This document shows positions 52,077-60,962 of a stretch of 64,000 bases of DNA, in pieces. The notes under the pieces are model-generated. The model was not told where the DNA came from. It saw only the letters and a list, made by a program, of their open reading frames with translations, and searched no databases. Location of the stretch: positions 1 through 64,000 of the forward strand of contig CAJUSK010000019.1 of the NCBI GenBank assembly GCA_910589075.1. The letters are read 5' to 3'. The translations under genes and the position numbers were made by a program. The stretch is from an uncultured Lachnospiraceae bacterium. Its GTDB lineage: Bacteria; Bacillota; Clostridia; Lachnospirales; Lachnospiraceae. Position 1 is the stretch's first letter; the number at the start of each line of letters is the position of its first letter.

Positions 52077-54200
52077 ATGAATCAGAAAGATACACGAAAA
52101 AAATTAATCTGTGAGTTGGTGGATGATAAACTCTATGTACCTATGAAAGAAAAGGAACTGGCAGTCTTTTTGCAGGTGAGCAGAGAGGATCGGGAAGCTC
52201 TGAAAGAGGTTCTGGAAGAACTGCTGGCAGAAGGGAAATTGGAGCTCACCAAGAGAGGGCGGTATAAAAAGCCGGAAGAAACATATGTGAATGGTACTTT
52301 TATTGGCAATCAGAAAGGTTTTGGCTTTCTGGAAGTGGAAGGCTGTGCGGAGGATCTGTTTATTCCGGAATCCAGAGTGGGCGGCGCGTTTCCGGGAGAT
52401 ACGGTGCAGGCCAGGGTATTGCCGGGCAGACGCGGGAAACGGCAGGAAGCGGAAGTGGTAAAGGTTCTGGAGCGGAATATGCGCCAGATTGTAGGGACTT
52501 TTCAGAATCATGGTTCCTTCGGGTTTGTTTTGCCGGATGATATCAGGATTATATCGGATGTCTTTGTGCCGGGGGAGCGTTCCAAAGGCGCGGTAAACGG
52601 ACAAAAAGTAGTGGTGGAAATAACGGATTACGGCGCGCCTGGGAAAAATCCGGAAGGCATTGTCACAGAAATACTGGGCCATGCAGAAGATCCGGGTGTG
52701 GATATTTTGTCTGTTATCAAAGCCTACGATCTGCCGGTGGAATTCCCGGAACGTGTGCTGAATCAGGCCGGACGGGCCAACCATCCCGTATCGGAGGCAG
52801 ATATGGCGGGCAGGCTGGATTTGCGGGATCTGGATATGGTGACCATTGACGGCGAGGATGCCAAGGATCTGGATGATGCGGTAAGCCTTACGATGGAAGG
52901 GGACCTTTACTGCCTGGGGGTGCACATTGCGGATGTGGCCAATTATGTACAGGAAAATTCGGCTCTTGACAGAGAGGCTGTCAAACGGGGAACCAGTGTT
53001 TATCTGGTGGACCGGGTGATTCCCATGCTGCCCCATGCCCTTTCCAATGGGATCTGTTCCCTGAATGCAGGAGAGGACAGACTGGCTTTGAGCTGTATCA
53101 TGAAAATCAACGGGAAAGGACAGGTTTTGGACTATCAGATCACCGAAACCGTGATTCATGTAAACAAGCGCATGTCCTATACTGTTGTCAACAAAATATT
53201 GGAAGAAAAAGATCCGGAACTGAGAAACATGTATGAAGAACTGGTTCCGATGTTTGAGCGAATGGAAACGCTTGCTGCCATACTGCGGGAAAAACGAAAA
53301 CAGAGAGGTTCTATTGATTTTGATTTTCCGGAAACAAAGATTATCCTTTCACCCCAGGGTGATCCGGTGGAGATCAGGCCCTATGACAGGAACACGGCCA
53401 CAAAGCTCATAGAAGATTTTATGCTGATTGCCAATGAAACGGTGGCGCAGCATTTCCACTGGCAGGAGATACCCTTTGTATACAGAACCCATGATAACCC
53501 GGATCCGGAGAAGATTGAAAAGCTGGGGGCTTTTATCCGGAATTTCGGATATTCCATAAAGATGACCCAGGATGAAATCCATCCCAAAGAACTGCAGAAA
53601 CTTCTGAGCAGGATCATGGATACGCCACAGGAAGCGCTGATCAGCCGTCTTACACTGCGGAGTATGAAACAGGCCCGGTATACCACGGAAAATACAGGGC
53701 ATTTCGGCCTGGCCAGTTCTTTTTACTGCCATTTTACTTCTCCGATCAGACGCTATCCGGATTTGCAGATTCACCGCATTATCAAAGAACAGATCCGGGG
53801 CAGGCTGGGAGCGGAACGGATAGCCCATTATGAGGCGATTCTGCCCCAGGTAGCCAAAAATTCTTCCAGGATGGAGCGGCAGGCGGATGAAGCAGAACGT
53901 GAGACAGAAAAACTGAAAAAGGTACAGTTTATGGAATCTCATATTGGAGAAATTTTTGAAGGGGTGATATCCGGTATCACGGGCTGGGGGATTTATGTGG
54001 AACTGGAGAATACCATTGAAGGGATGATCAGAGCCGACGATCTGCCCGGTGATTTCTTCTATTATGATGAGGAACATTATGAGATGGCCGGGGAGTCTAC
54101 CGGAAAGCGGTATAAGCTGGGTGAGAGACTGGCCGTGCAGGTAAAAGGGGCGGACCGAATGAGACGTACCATTGACTTTTGCATTCCACAGGAGGCATAG
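52077..54200 (+). CDS. rnr: Ribonuclease R
   Basis: 707-aa 3'-to-5' exoribonuclease degrading structured RNA, and mRNA freed by tmRNA. Two cold-shock domains (NGTFIGNQKGFGFLEVEG; GTFQNHGSFGFVLPDD) precede the RNB domain (DLDMVTIDGEDAKDLDDAVSL with the metal-binding Asp series; SFYCHFTSPIRRYPDLQIHR) and a C-terminal S1 domain (GEIFEGVISGITGWGIYVEL). The start at 52077 has GCGAGG upstream. It is just upstream of smpB. Confidence 0.96.
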   Translation: MNQKDTRKKLICELVDDKLYVPMKEKELAVFLQVSREDREALKEVLEELLAEGKLELTKRGRYKKPEETYVNGTFIGNQKGFGFLEVEGCAEDLFIPESRVGGAFPGDTVQARVLPGRRGKRQEAEVVKVLERNMRQIVGTFQNHGSFGFVLPDDIRIISDVFVPGERSKGAVNGQKVVVEITDYGAPGKNPEGIVTEILGHAEDPGVDILSVIKAYDLPVEFPERVLNQAGRANHPVSEADMAGRLDLRDLDMVTIDGEDAKDLDDAVSLTMEGDLYCLGVHIADVANYVQENSALDREAVKRGTSVYLVDRVIPMLPHALSNGICSLNAGEDRLALSCIMKINGKGQVLDYQITETVIHVNKRMSYTVVNKILEEKDPELRNMYEELVPMFERMETLAAILREKRKQRGSIDFDFPETKIILSPQGDPVEIRPYDRNTATKLIEDFMLIANETVAQHFHWQEIPFVYRTHDNPDPEKIEKLGAFIRNFGYSIKMTQDEIHPKELQKLLSRIMDTPQEALISRLTLRSMKQARYTTENTGHFGLASSFYCHFTSPIRRYPDLQIHRIIKEQIRGRLGAERIAHYEAILPQVAKNSSRMERQADEAERETEKLKKVQFMESHIGEIFEGVISGITGWGIYVELENTIEGMIRADDLPGDFFYYDEEHYEMAGESTGKRYKLGERLAVQVKGADRMRRTIDFCIPQEA

Positions 54201-54202
54201 AA

Positions 54203-54667
54203 ATGGCAAAGGAAGGTTTTAAGCTGGTTGCCAATAATAAAAAGGCATACCATGATTACTTTATAGAAGAAAAATACGAGGCAGGTCTTGCGCTTCACGG
54301 TACGGAAGTAAAATCACTCCGTATGGGGAAGTGTTCCATTAAAGAGGCATTTGTTCGAATCGAGCAGGGGGAAGTATTTGTCTATGGGATGCATGTAAGC
54401 CCTTATGAAAAAGGCAATATTTTTAATAAGGATCCTCTCAGAGTAAAAAAACTCCTGCTTCATCGGCAGGAAATCCGCAGGATGGAAGGCCGGATTGCGG
54501 AAAAAGGATATACGCTTGTACCATTGCAGGTTTATTTCAGGGACGGACTGGCCAAGGTGGAAATTGGTCTTGCGAAGGGCAAAAAATTATATGACAAGCG
54601 TCAGGACATTGCAAAAAAGGATCAGCGCAGGGAAGCGGAAAAAGAATTTAAAATCCGTAATTTGTAG
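54203..54667 (+). CDS. smpB: SsrA-binding protein SmpB
   Basis: 154-aa tmRNA partner that guides tmRNA-Ala to stalled ribosomes. NNKKAYHDYFIEEKYEAGLALHGTEVKSLRMGKCSIKEAF is the signature OB fold; the basic tail ends in KRQDIAKKDQRREAEKEFK. The start at 54203 has AGGAGG upstream; the tmRNA gene follows by 62 bases. Confidence 0.96.
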   Translation: MAKEGFKLVANNKKAYHDYFIEEKYEAGLALHGTEVKSLRMGKCSIKEAFVRIEQGEVFVYGMHVSPYEKGNIFNKDPLRVKKLLLHRQEIRRMEGRIAEKGYTLVPLQVYFRDGLAKVEIGLAKGKKLYDKRQDIAKKDQRREAEKEFKIRNL

Positions 54668-54696
54668 TTGACCATTCTGAAAAATGGCTTTATAAT
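54668..54696 (+). promoter_or_regulatory. Sigma-A promoter of ssrA
   Basis: TTGACC, 17 bases, TATAAT, ending 33 bases before the mature tmRNA 5' end. The -35 overlaps the smpB stop. Confidence 0.75.
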
Positions 54697-54729
54697 GGGA
54701 ACAGGAAATAAAATGTTCTGTCGTAAAAC

Positions 54730-55065
54730 GGGGTAGTAAAGGTTTCGACAGGGGTTTTGCAGCTGGAGAAGCTATCCGCAGGTGATGCGTTAAATCACAA
54801 ACCTAAATATAAACGCTAACGACAATTTAGCTTACGCTGCCTAATGGCAGCTGTCTGACTTAGGGCACCTGCACTTTAAGATCCAGGCACCGACTATGCA
54901 GGAAACGACGTATGTTATGCTTCGCGCATACGGGCGTATGATGAAGCTACCGACGGTATCAGGATGTCAGCTTTCGGATATCTGAGGGAAAATAAATAAC
55001 TGACTATGATAGTAGAAGGACAGGGAATAGGCTTTTGGACATGGGTTCGACTCCCATCTACTCCA
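54730..55065 (+). ncRNA. ssrA: Transfer-messenger RNA (tmRNA)
   Basis: The 5' end GGGGTAG pairs with CTACTCC at 55058-55064, forming the tRNA-like acceptor stem; GGTTCGACTCC near 55044-55054 is the T arm. CCA is not encoded: the base after the stem is the discriminator A. The internal reading frame gives the tag ANDNLAYAA followed by TAA (54816-54843 region). Position after rnr and smpB is canonical. It rescues ribosomes on broken mRNA and tags the product for proteolysis. Confidence 0.97.
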
Positions 55066-55149
55066 TTCTTTGTGAAAAGGGATACCTTACCGCAAAGCAG
55101 ACCCCCACGGACGGAGCGTGTATAGAATGCGTCCGCTCCATTATTCATA

Positions 55150-55183
55150 ACAATCGAAAGATGTAAAGCGTGCTTTCTATTGT
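55150..55183. repeat. CAATAG-family element after tmRNA
   Basis: ACAATCGAAAG at 55150-55160 pairs with CTTTCTATTGT at 55173-55183 (one mismatch) around AAAGCG-containing core. Confidence 0.65.
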
Positions 55184-55224
55184 TTCATGTCGAGGGGTCT
55201 GCGAAACAAAAATAGTATGACTGT

Positions 55225-55258
55225 AAAAAGAAGAGGCATTTAAGCACTCTTCTTTTTT
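55225..55258 (+). terminator. Rho-independent terminator downstream of tmRNA
   Basis: AAAAAGAAGAG pairs with CTCTTCTTTTT, with an 11-base loop and T-run. It lies 160 bases past the tmRNA 3' end. Confidence 0.8.
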
Positions 55259-55265
55259 ATTCATG

Positions 55266-55342
55266 ACAATAGGTTTGCTGGCGAAGTCTGCAATCTATTG
55301 TTCATGACAATTGGTTTGCTGGCGAAGCCTGTAATCTATTGT
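55266..55342. repeat. Two tandem CAATAG-family elements
   Basis: Copies at 55266-55301 and 55307-55342 with a period of 41. Outer arms are ACAATAG/CTATTGT (the second starts ACAATTG); the core GGCGAAGYC forms GGC-GAA-GYC. The first differs from the copy at 58379-58414 by one base. The junction is TCATGA. Confidence 0.8.
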
Positions 55343-55343
55343 T

Positions 55344-55475
55344 ATGGAGAGGTTTGAGTATATAAAATGTTACCGGGATTATATGGATGATGAAACTCAT
55401 GAAATCATTACCCGTGAAAGGTTTGAAGAAATATACGACAGCCATGGGTATTCAGGGGATATTGCATTTCTCTGA
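55344..55475 (+). CDS. Short open frame of 43 codons, doubtful
   Basis: Reads MERFEYIKCYRDYMDDETHE, then IITRERFEEIYDSHGYSGDIAFL and a stop. It is acidic and hydrophilic and plausible as a small protein. However, a hairpin element ends two bases before the ATG, so there is no ribosome site. It may be a gene fragment whose 5' end was replaced by the repeat. Confidence 0.25.
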   Translation: MERFEYIKCYRDYMDDETHEIITRERFEEIYDSHGYSGDIAFL

Positions 55476-55885
55476 GGGTTTATTTCCGGTCGGTTAAAAT
55501 ATAGCATCCCTGGCTGTTTATCGTGGCTGTACATAAAAATATAGATTCCGTTTAAGAGACAAAGGATATATGCGCAACCGGGGATGATTACATGGAATCC
55601 TACTTTTTTTCTGGATTTCTATTAGGATAAAAAAATTATAAAGATAAATAAAAATTAAAAAAATACTTGCTAAAACAGGAATATAATGGTAAAGTTGTCC
55701 ATATACTATAATACAAATAAAAGAGACAGTGTTTAGTATATGCATCGGATATTATACGCGCGGCAAACATGGGTTTCCGCAGCGATGAGTTAAATGGACA
55801 TGTCTGTATGTACATCTGGCTCATAACGCAGAGCATACGCAAAGCGTATGAACTGCCATGGATTATAAAACAGGAGGGACAAAAA

Positions 55886-56146
55886 ATGGCAAGAGGACCA
55901 CGGAAAACAATAGAGGAGAAGATCAGCGAAAGAGAAAAAGTGATAGAGTCCTTAAAGGCAAGACTGAAATCGGAACAGCGTGAGCTGGACGAACTGAATA
56001 AGGAAAAGCGCGATCAGGATTTCCAGGCACTGTACAGCATGCTGGAAAAAGCGAATATGTCTGCATCCGATGCGGCAGATGTAATCAACCGGTATCTGGA
56101 AGACGGCCAGGAAGACAGTCAGGAAGACTGGCAGGAGCATCAATAA
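55886..56146 (+). CDS. Small coiled-coil protein with basic RGPRK head
   Basis: 86 aa. MARGPRKTIEEKISEREKVI begins with a basic RGPRK tip that resembles an AT-hook, then a long coiled coil (REKVIESLKARLKSEQRELDELNKEKRD), and a C-terminal helix (FQALYSMLEKANMSASDAADVINRYLEDG) with an acidic tail. Architecture is reminiscent of H-NS-like nucleoid proteins, but there is no family match I can name. CAGGAGGG gives a strong start at 55886; the longer upstream frame is not supported. A terminator follows. Confidence 0.7.
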   Translation: MARGPRKTIEEKISEREKVIESLKARLKSEQRELDELNKEKRDQDFQALYSMLEKANMSASDAADVINRYLEDGQEDSQEDWQEHQ

Positions 56147-56168
56147 GACAACTGTGTTTGGCATTTAG

Positions 56169-56210
56169 AAAAGGATTCTCATGGAAAATTTTTGAGAATC
56201 CTTTTCTTTT
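56169..56210 (+). terminator. Terminator after coiled-coil gene
   Basis: AAAAGGATTCTCA pairs perfectly with TGAGAATCCTTTT, loop 11 bases, followed by CTTTT. Confidence 0.9.
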
Positions 56211-56287
56211 TTATATTTGTAAAGTATAATAGAACAAGAGAATGTGATACAGACATGTTTATGCTGAAGAAAAGGGGTTGGTAAGCA

Positions 56288-58219
56288 ATGGGACAGTCGA
56301 TTATCTTTACAAATGAAAAGTGTGTGGCATGTAACAAATGCATATCCGCCTGTCCGGCGATTCTGGCGAACCGGGCGGAAGTGGATGGTGATATGGCAAA
56401 GATTGCAGTTGATCAGGAGGCATGCGTACAATGCGGCAGTTGTTTTGACTCCTGTGGCCATAATGCCAGGGATTACCATGATGATACGGAAGACTTTTTC
56501 CACGATCTGAAAAACGGTAAAAAAATATCCGTTATTGTCGCTCCGGCGTTTTTGGCGAATTATCCGCGGGAATATGGAAAAATACTCGGTTATCTCAAGC
56601 AGAAAGGAGTTAACCATATTTACAGTGTGAGCTTTGGCGCTGATATTACGACCTGGGGTTATCTGCGTTATATTACGGAGCATAACTTTATTGGCGGCAT
56701 ATCACAACCCTGTCCGGCCATTGTAAGTTATATTGAAAAATACATTCCTGAGCTGATTCCAAGGCTTGTGCCTATACATAGTCCGATGATGTGTATGGCC
56801 ATCTATATTAAAAAATATCTGAAACTGGAAGACTCGCTTGCATTTTTAAGTCCCTGCATTGCTAAAAAGACTGAAATTACCGACCCCAATACATACGGCT
56901 ATGTAAAATATAATGTAACATACGACCATATGATGAAAGTCATTGGCAGAGCATATGAGCAGTGCGCTGAAGCGGGTGATGAAATAGATTATGGTTTTGG
57001 CTCCATTTATCCCACACCGGGAGGTCTCAGAGAGAATATAGAACATTTCCTCGGAAAAGAATGTATGGTTCGCCAGATTGAGGGGGAAGAGCGGGCTTAT
57101 CAGTACCTGCACGAATATCTGGGTCGTGTCAAAGGCAATAAAACACTGCCCTTTATGGTGGATGCTCTGAATTGTGAAAAGGGTTGTATTTATGGAACGG
57201 CCACAGAGCAGTCCCGCAATACGGAGGATGTGCTGTTTGAAATAAACCGCCTGCGCAACAGATATAAGACAGATTCAAAAAAGGGCCTGTTTGGGAAGAA
57301 GGAGCGCAGCCCCTGGGCGAAAAATATATCGCCTGCGCAGCGTCTTGCAAATTTCTATGCGCAGTTTAAAGACTTAAAACTGGAAGATTTTATACGCAAA
57401 TATACGGATAAACATCTGGTTATTAAAAAGCCTTCGGAAGCGGAACTGAATAAAATATATGAGTCCATGAATAAGCAGACAGAGATTCAGAGAAGTATGA
57501 ATTGTTCCGCCTGTGGTTACCATACCTGTGAAGAGATGGCGGTTGCCATTTATAACGGAGTGAATTTTAAAGAAAACTGTATTCATTATGTCAAGGATAT
57601 GGTACAGCGTGAAAAGGAAGTTATCATTCAGAGAAACGAACAGGAGAAAGAAGAACAGAAGCGCAAGGACCTCCAGTTTGAAAAGATTCTGGAGACGTTT
57701 GGACAGATGCGGGCTTCCCTGGCCGATCTGGCGGCGGGCAATCTGCAGTCTGCCAATGAGGCCACTGTTATGGCGACGGCTGTGAGCGGACTGAATACTT
57801 ACTGCCAGGCCGTAAAAGAGGAAATCGGAAAAGTTTCGGAATTTCTGGACGAATATAAAGAAAGCAATGAAGAAATTATTGAGGTGTCTTCCCAGACCAA
57901 TCTGCTGGCATTGAACGCTTCCATAGAGGCTGCCCGTGCAGGGGAGGCGGGCCGGGGATTTGCCGTCATAGCAGAAGAAGTCAGGACACTGTCTGATAAT
58001 ACAAAGCAGTTAATTGAACGCAACAGCGCCAATGGCAACGAGTTGATTCCGGCAATCAACAAATGTATTGAGGATATCAACGAAATCGTAGCGACTGTCA
58101 GAGACTTTAATGAGAAGATTATGACGATAGCTGCCAGTGCGGAAGAAATTTCTGCGCAGAATGATATGATTTCCGATATTGCAACGGATTTGCAGGAAAG
58201 CATGAAACAACTGGTTTAA
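56288..58219 (+). CDS. H-cluster [FeFe]-hydrogenase-like domain fused to chemoreceptor signalling domain
   Basis: 643 aa, no membrane segment. Two [4Fe-4S] motifs lie at C12/C15/C18/C22 and C46/C49/C52/C56. The hydrogenase domain follows (about 75-330) with all four H-cluster ligands: C142 in SQPCPAIVSY, C190 in LSPCIAKK, and C296 and C300 in LNCEKGC. The proton-shuttle Cys beside C142 in catalytic enzymes is Pro141. A third iron-sulphur motif (MNCSACGYHTCEEM...ENCIHY) precedes a chemoreceptor-type domain with QTNLLALNASIEAARAGEAGRGFAVIAEEVRTL. This fits a cytosolic sensor rather than a bulk hydrogenase. Directly upstream of hydE/G/F. Confidence 0.9.
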   Translation: MGQSIIFTNEKCVACNKCISACPAILANRAEVDGDMAKIAVDQEACVQCGSCFDSCGHNARDYHDDTEDFFHDLKNGKKISVIVAPAFLANYPREYGKILGYLKQKGVNHIYSVSFGADITTWGYLRYITEHNFIGGISQPCPAIVSYIEKYIPELIPRLVPIHSPMMCMAIYIKKYLKLEDSLAFLSPCIAKKTEITDPNTYGYVKYNVTYDHMMKVIGRAYEQCAEAGDEIDYGFGSIYPTPGGLRENIEHFLGKECMVRQIEGEERAYQYLHEYLGRVKGNKTLPFMVDALNCEKGCIYGTATEQSRNTEDVLFEINRLRNRYKTDSKKGLFGKKERSPWAKNISPAQRLANFYAQFKDLKLEDFIRKYTDKHLVIKKPSEAELNKIYESMNKQTEIQRSMNCSACGYHTCEEMAVAIYNGVNFKENCIHYVKDMVQREKEVIIQRNEQEKEEQKRKDLQFEKILETFGQMRASLADLAAGNLQSANEATVMATAVSGLNTYCQAVKEEIGKVSEFLDEYKESNEEIIEVSSQTNLLALNASIEAARAGEAGRGFAVIAEEVRTLSDNTKQLIERNSANGNELIPAINKCIEDINEIVATVRDFNEKIMTIAASAEEISAQNDMISDIATDLQESMKQLV

Positions 58220-58264
58220 TACAACAGAAGGCATGTTCTTTTCGCTTCCTGTCATCATGATATA

Positions 58265-58291
58265 GAGGCGCCGGCTGTGGCCGGCTCCTTT
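58265..58291 (+). terminator. Terminator after H-cluster sensor gene
   Basis: GCCGGC, four bases, GCCGGC, extended by flanking G/C pairs, then TTT. Confidence 0.65.
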
Positions 58292-58298
58292 GTGCATG

Positions 58299-58414
58299 AC
58301 AATGAAAAATGCGCAAAGCGTGCTATTTATTATACATGACAATAGAAGACTCGCGAAGTGTGGATTCTATTGTTCATGACAATAGGTTTGCTGGCGAAGC
58401 CTGCAATCTATTGT
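58299..58414. repeat. Three CAATAG-family elements before hydE
   Basis: A degenerate copy at 58299-58333, a good copy at 58339-58373 and a good copy at 58379-58414. The middle copy is the reverse complement of the array unit at 43075 with few differences. The third is nearly identical to the copy at 55266. Spacers are TCATG(A)C. Confidence 0.8.
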
Positions 58415-58431
58415 TTTCGGGTATTTCGGAT

Positions 58432-59472
58432 ATGAAACAGATAATAGACAGACTGGAGAAGGCAGAATGCCTTACACGGGACGAATGGATTTTACTGCTT
58501 TCCGGGTATCGTGACGAAGACAGGGTATATGCTGCCGAAAAGGCCCGGCGGATTGCAGGACACTATTTCGGAAACCGGATATTTATCAGAGGTCTGATCG
58601 AGTTTACCGGCTTTTGTAAAAATAATTGTTATTACTGTGGACTGCGCCGGGAGAATGAAAAAGCTCAGCGCTACCGCCTGACGGAAGAGGAAATTCTGTC
58701 CTGCTGTGAGCAGGGATATAAGCTGGGATTCCGCACCTTTGTCCTGCAGGGAGGGGAGGATGCCTGGTATACGGATGCGCGGATAGAGCATATCATCCGT
58801 CTGATCAAAGGTCGCTGGCCGGATTGTGCGCTCACCCTCTCCATCGGTGAACGGGAAGAGGCTTCTTACCGCCTGTTTTATGAGGCGGGGGCGGACCGGT
58901 ATCTGCTCAGGCATGAAACCGGGGACCGGGCACATTATGGCAGACTGCATCCGCCGGAGATGTCTTTTGATCATCGAAAGGATTGTCTGCGTGCTCTGAA
59001 AAAGATAGGGTTCCAGACCGGCTGTGGATTTATGGTGGGATCGCCGGGGCAGTGTGCACAAACGCTGGCAGAGGACATGCTGTGGATTCAGGAACTGCGT
59101 CCCCATATGATCGGTATCGGCCCTTTTATTCCGCATCAGGATACGCCTTTTGGACAGGAGAGGGCAGGCGATTATCAAATGACGCTGTTCCTTTTGAGTT
59201 TGCTGCGTATTATGGGAAAACAGGTGCTTTTACCGGCGACCACCGCACTGGGGACCATTCATCCGGAGGGCCGGGAGGCGGGCATACTGGCTGGGGCCAA
59301 TGTGGTTATGCCCAATTTGTCCCCGGTTTCGGTACGGAGAAAATATGCAATTTATGATCATAAACTGTGTATGGACGCAGAGGCGGCAGAAGGACTGGCG
59401 GATCTTGAGAAACGCCTGCGGCAGATCGGTTATGAAACAGTTTCCGAACGAGGGGACTGGAAAGGGAGGTAA
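58432..59472 (+). CDS. hydE: [FeFe]-hydrogenase H-cluster maturase HydE
   Basis: 346-aa radical SAM enzyme needed to build the diiron subcluster. The cluster motif is C62-x3-C66-x2-C69 in GFCKNNCYYCGLR. Other blocks are FVLQGGEDAWYTDARIEHII, LRHETGDRAHYGRLHP and FIPHQDTPFG. The start at 58432 (MKQIIDRLEK) is taken from family length, but no ribosome site precedes it: a hairpin element ends 17 bases upstream. TTG 58411 is an alternative. hydG follows by six bases. Confidence 0.94.
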   Translation: MKQIIDRLEKAECLTRDEWILLLSGYRDEDRVYAAEKARRIAGHYFGNRIFIRGLIEFTGFCKNNCYYCGLRRENEKAQRYRLTEEEILSCCEQGYKLGFRTFVLQGGEDAWYTDARIEHIIRLIKGRWPDCALTLSIGEREEASYRLFYEAGADRYLLRHETGDRAHYGRLHPPEMSFDHRKDCLRALKKIGFQTGCGFMVGSPGQCAQTLAEDMLWIQELRPHMIGIGPFIPHQDTPFGQERAGDYQMTLFLLSLLRIMGKQVLLPATTALGTIHPEGREAGILAGANVVMPNLSPVSVRRKYAIYDHKLCMDAEAAEGLADLEKRLRQIGYETVSERGDWKGR

Positions 59473-59478
59473 GGGGAA

Positions 59479-60906
59479 ATGGACTGTAAATACGATAAAA
59501 TGTCTTTAAAAGCAGAGGAATTTATCAACGACAAAGAAATACGGGACACGATGGCATATGCAAGGGCCAATCGCAATAACAGAGAATTGATTGATTCCAT
59601 TCTGGAACGTGCCAGAGGGTGTGAGGGCTTGTCTCACCGGGAAGCGGCAGTCCTTCTCGAATGTGATATTCCGGAAGTTGTGGAAGCTGTGAAAAATCTC
59701 GCCAGGGAAATAAAAAACAGATTTTACGGCAGCCGGATTGTTATGTTTGCCCCCCTGTATCTGTCCAATTATTGTGTCAATGGCTGCACCTATTGTCCAT
59801 ATCATCATTACAACGGGCATATCAATAGAAAAAAACTGACCCAGGAGGAAATCCGTCAGGAGGTAATCGCCCTGCAGGATATGGGACATAAGCGGCTGGC
59901 TATTGAGTCAGGGGAAGATCCGGTGAACAATCCCATTGAGTATATTTTGGAAAGCATTCAGACCATATACAGTATCCGGCATAGAAATGGGGCAATCAGA
60001 CGGGTGAATGTCAATATAGCCGCAACGACTGTTGAAAACTACAGGAAACTGAAGGAAGCCGGTATTGGCACATATATTCTGTTCCAGGAAACTTATCATA
60101 AAGAAAATTATGAGCGGCTGCATCCCACCGGGCCCAAACACGACTATGCATGGCATACGGAAGCCATGGACAGAGCCATGGACGGTGGAATTGACGATGT
60201 GGGGATTGGTGTGCTGTTTGGTTTGGAAATGTACAGATATGATTTTATCGGGCTTTTGATGCATGCGGAACACCTGGAAGCCTGCAAGGGGGTAGGGCCC
60301 CATACCATCAGTGTTCCCCGCGTATGTCCGGCGGATGATATTGACAGCGGAGACTTTGCCAATGCCGTTTCTGATGAAATCTTTGAAAAAATTGTGGCAT
60401 TGCTCCGGATTGCAGTACCATACACAGGTATGATCATTTCCACCAGAGAGTCCCGGGCATCCAGGGAACGGGTGTTGCAACTGGGTATTTCCCAGATCAG
60501 CGGCGGATCCCGGACAAGCGTGGGCGGCTATGTGAAAGAAGAGGAAAGCAGCGAAAACTCAGCTCAGTTTGATGTGAGCGACCGAAGGACACTGGACGAG
60601 GTAGTGTGCTGGCTGCTCCGTCTGGGCTATGTGCCCAGCTTCTGTACTGCATGTTATAGAGAAGGACGTACAGGGGACCGATTTATGACATTGTTAAAAG
60701 CAGGACAGATTTCCAACTGCTGCCATCCCAACGCATTGATGACACTGAAAGAATATCTGGTAGATTATGCATCCGATGAGACGAGAGAACTGGGAGAAGC
60801 GCTGATCAGGAGAGAACTGGAGCAGATTCCCAACAGTACGGTGCGCAGGCGTGCGACGGAATATATAGAACAGATAGAAAATGGCAGCCGGGATTTCAGA
60901 TTCTGA
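59479..60906 (+). CDS. hydG: [FeFe]-hydrogenase H-cluster maturase HydG
   Basis: 475-aa radical SAM tyrosine lyase that supplies CO and cyanide ligands. The N-terminal cluster motif is C99-x3-C103-x2-C106 in NYCVNGCTYCPYHHYN. The C-terminal auxiliary cluster motif is CTACYREGRTGDRFMTLLKAGQISNCC, matching CX2C...C. Family blocks include SGEDP, FQETYHKENYERLHPTGPKHDYAWH and QISGGSRTSVGGY. It is translationally close to hydE (six-base gap). Confidence 0.96.
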   Translation: MDCKYDKMSLKAEEFINDKEIRDTMAYARANRNNRELIDSILERARGCEGLSHREAAVLLECDIPEVVEAVKNLAREIKNRFYGSRIVMFAPLYLSNYCVNGCTYCPYHHYNGHINRKKLTQEEIRQEVIALQDMGHKRLAIESGEDPVNNPIEYILESIQTIYSIRHRNGAIRRVNVNIAATTVENYRKLKEAGIGTYILFQETYHKENYERLHPTGPKHDYAWHTEAMDRAMDGGIDDVGIGVLFGLEMYRYDFIGLLMHAEHLEACKGVGPHTISVPRVCPADDIDSGDFANAVSDEIFEKIVALLRIAVPYTGMIISTRESRASRERVLQLGISQISGGSRTSVGGYVKEEESSENSAQFDVSDRRTLDEVVCWLLRLGYVPSFCTACYREGRTGDRFMTLLKAGQISNCCHPNALMTLKEYLVDYASDETRELGEALIRRELEQIPNSTVRRRATEYIEQIENGSRDFRF

Positions 60907-60962
60907 GATACCACCGGGCTTATTGATGACAGTTAAAACCCCTAAACGTGTTTTTGATTATG

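Larger units (their letters stand above)
55066..55885. other. 820-base intergenic region rich in hairpin repeats
   Basis: Contains three CAATAG-family elements (55150, 55266, 55307), a terminator (55225-55258) and one short open frame (55344-55475). A strongly AT-rich stretch at about 55620-55680 and a CATACGC/GCGTATG mini-hairpin at 55830-55850 precede the gene at 55886. Nothing else is recognised. Confidence 0.6.

Noticed and set aside
55031..55065. Sequence resembling a tRNA 3' half (T arm and acceptor)
   Set aside because: It is the 3' part of tmRNA; the matching 5' half is 300 bases upstream and a tag reading frame lies between.
58309..58431. N-terminal extension of HydE
   Set aside because: These codons translate the hairpin repeats; HydE family proteins begin near MKQIIDRLEK.
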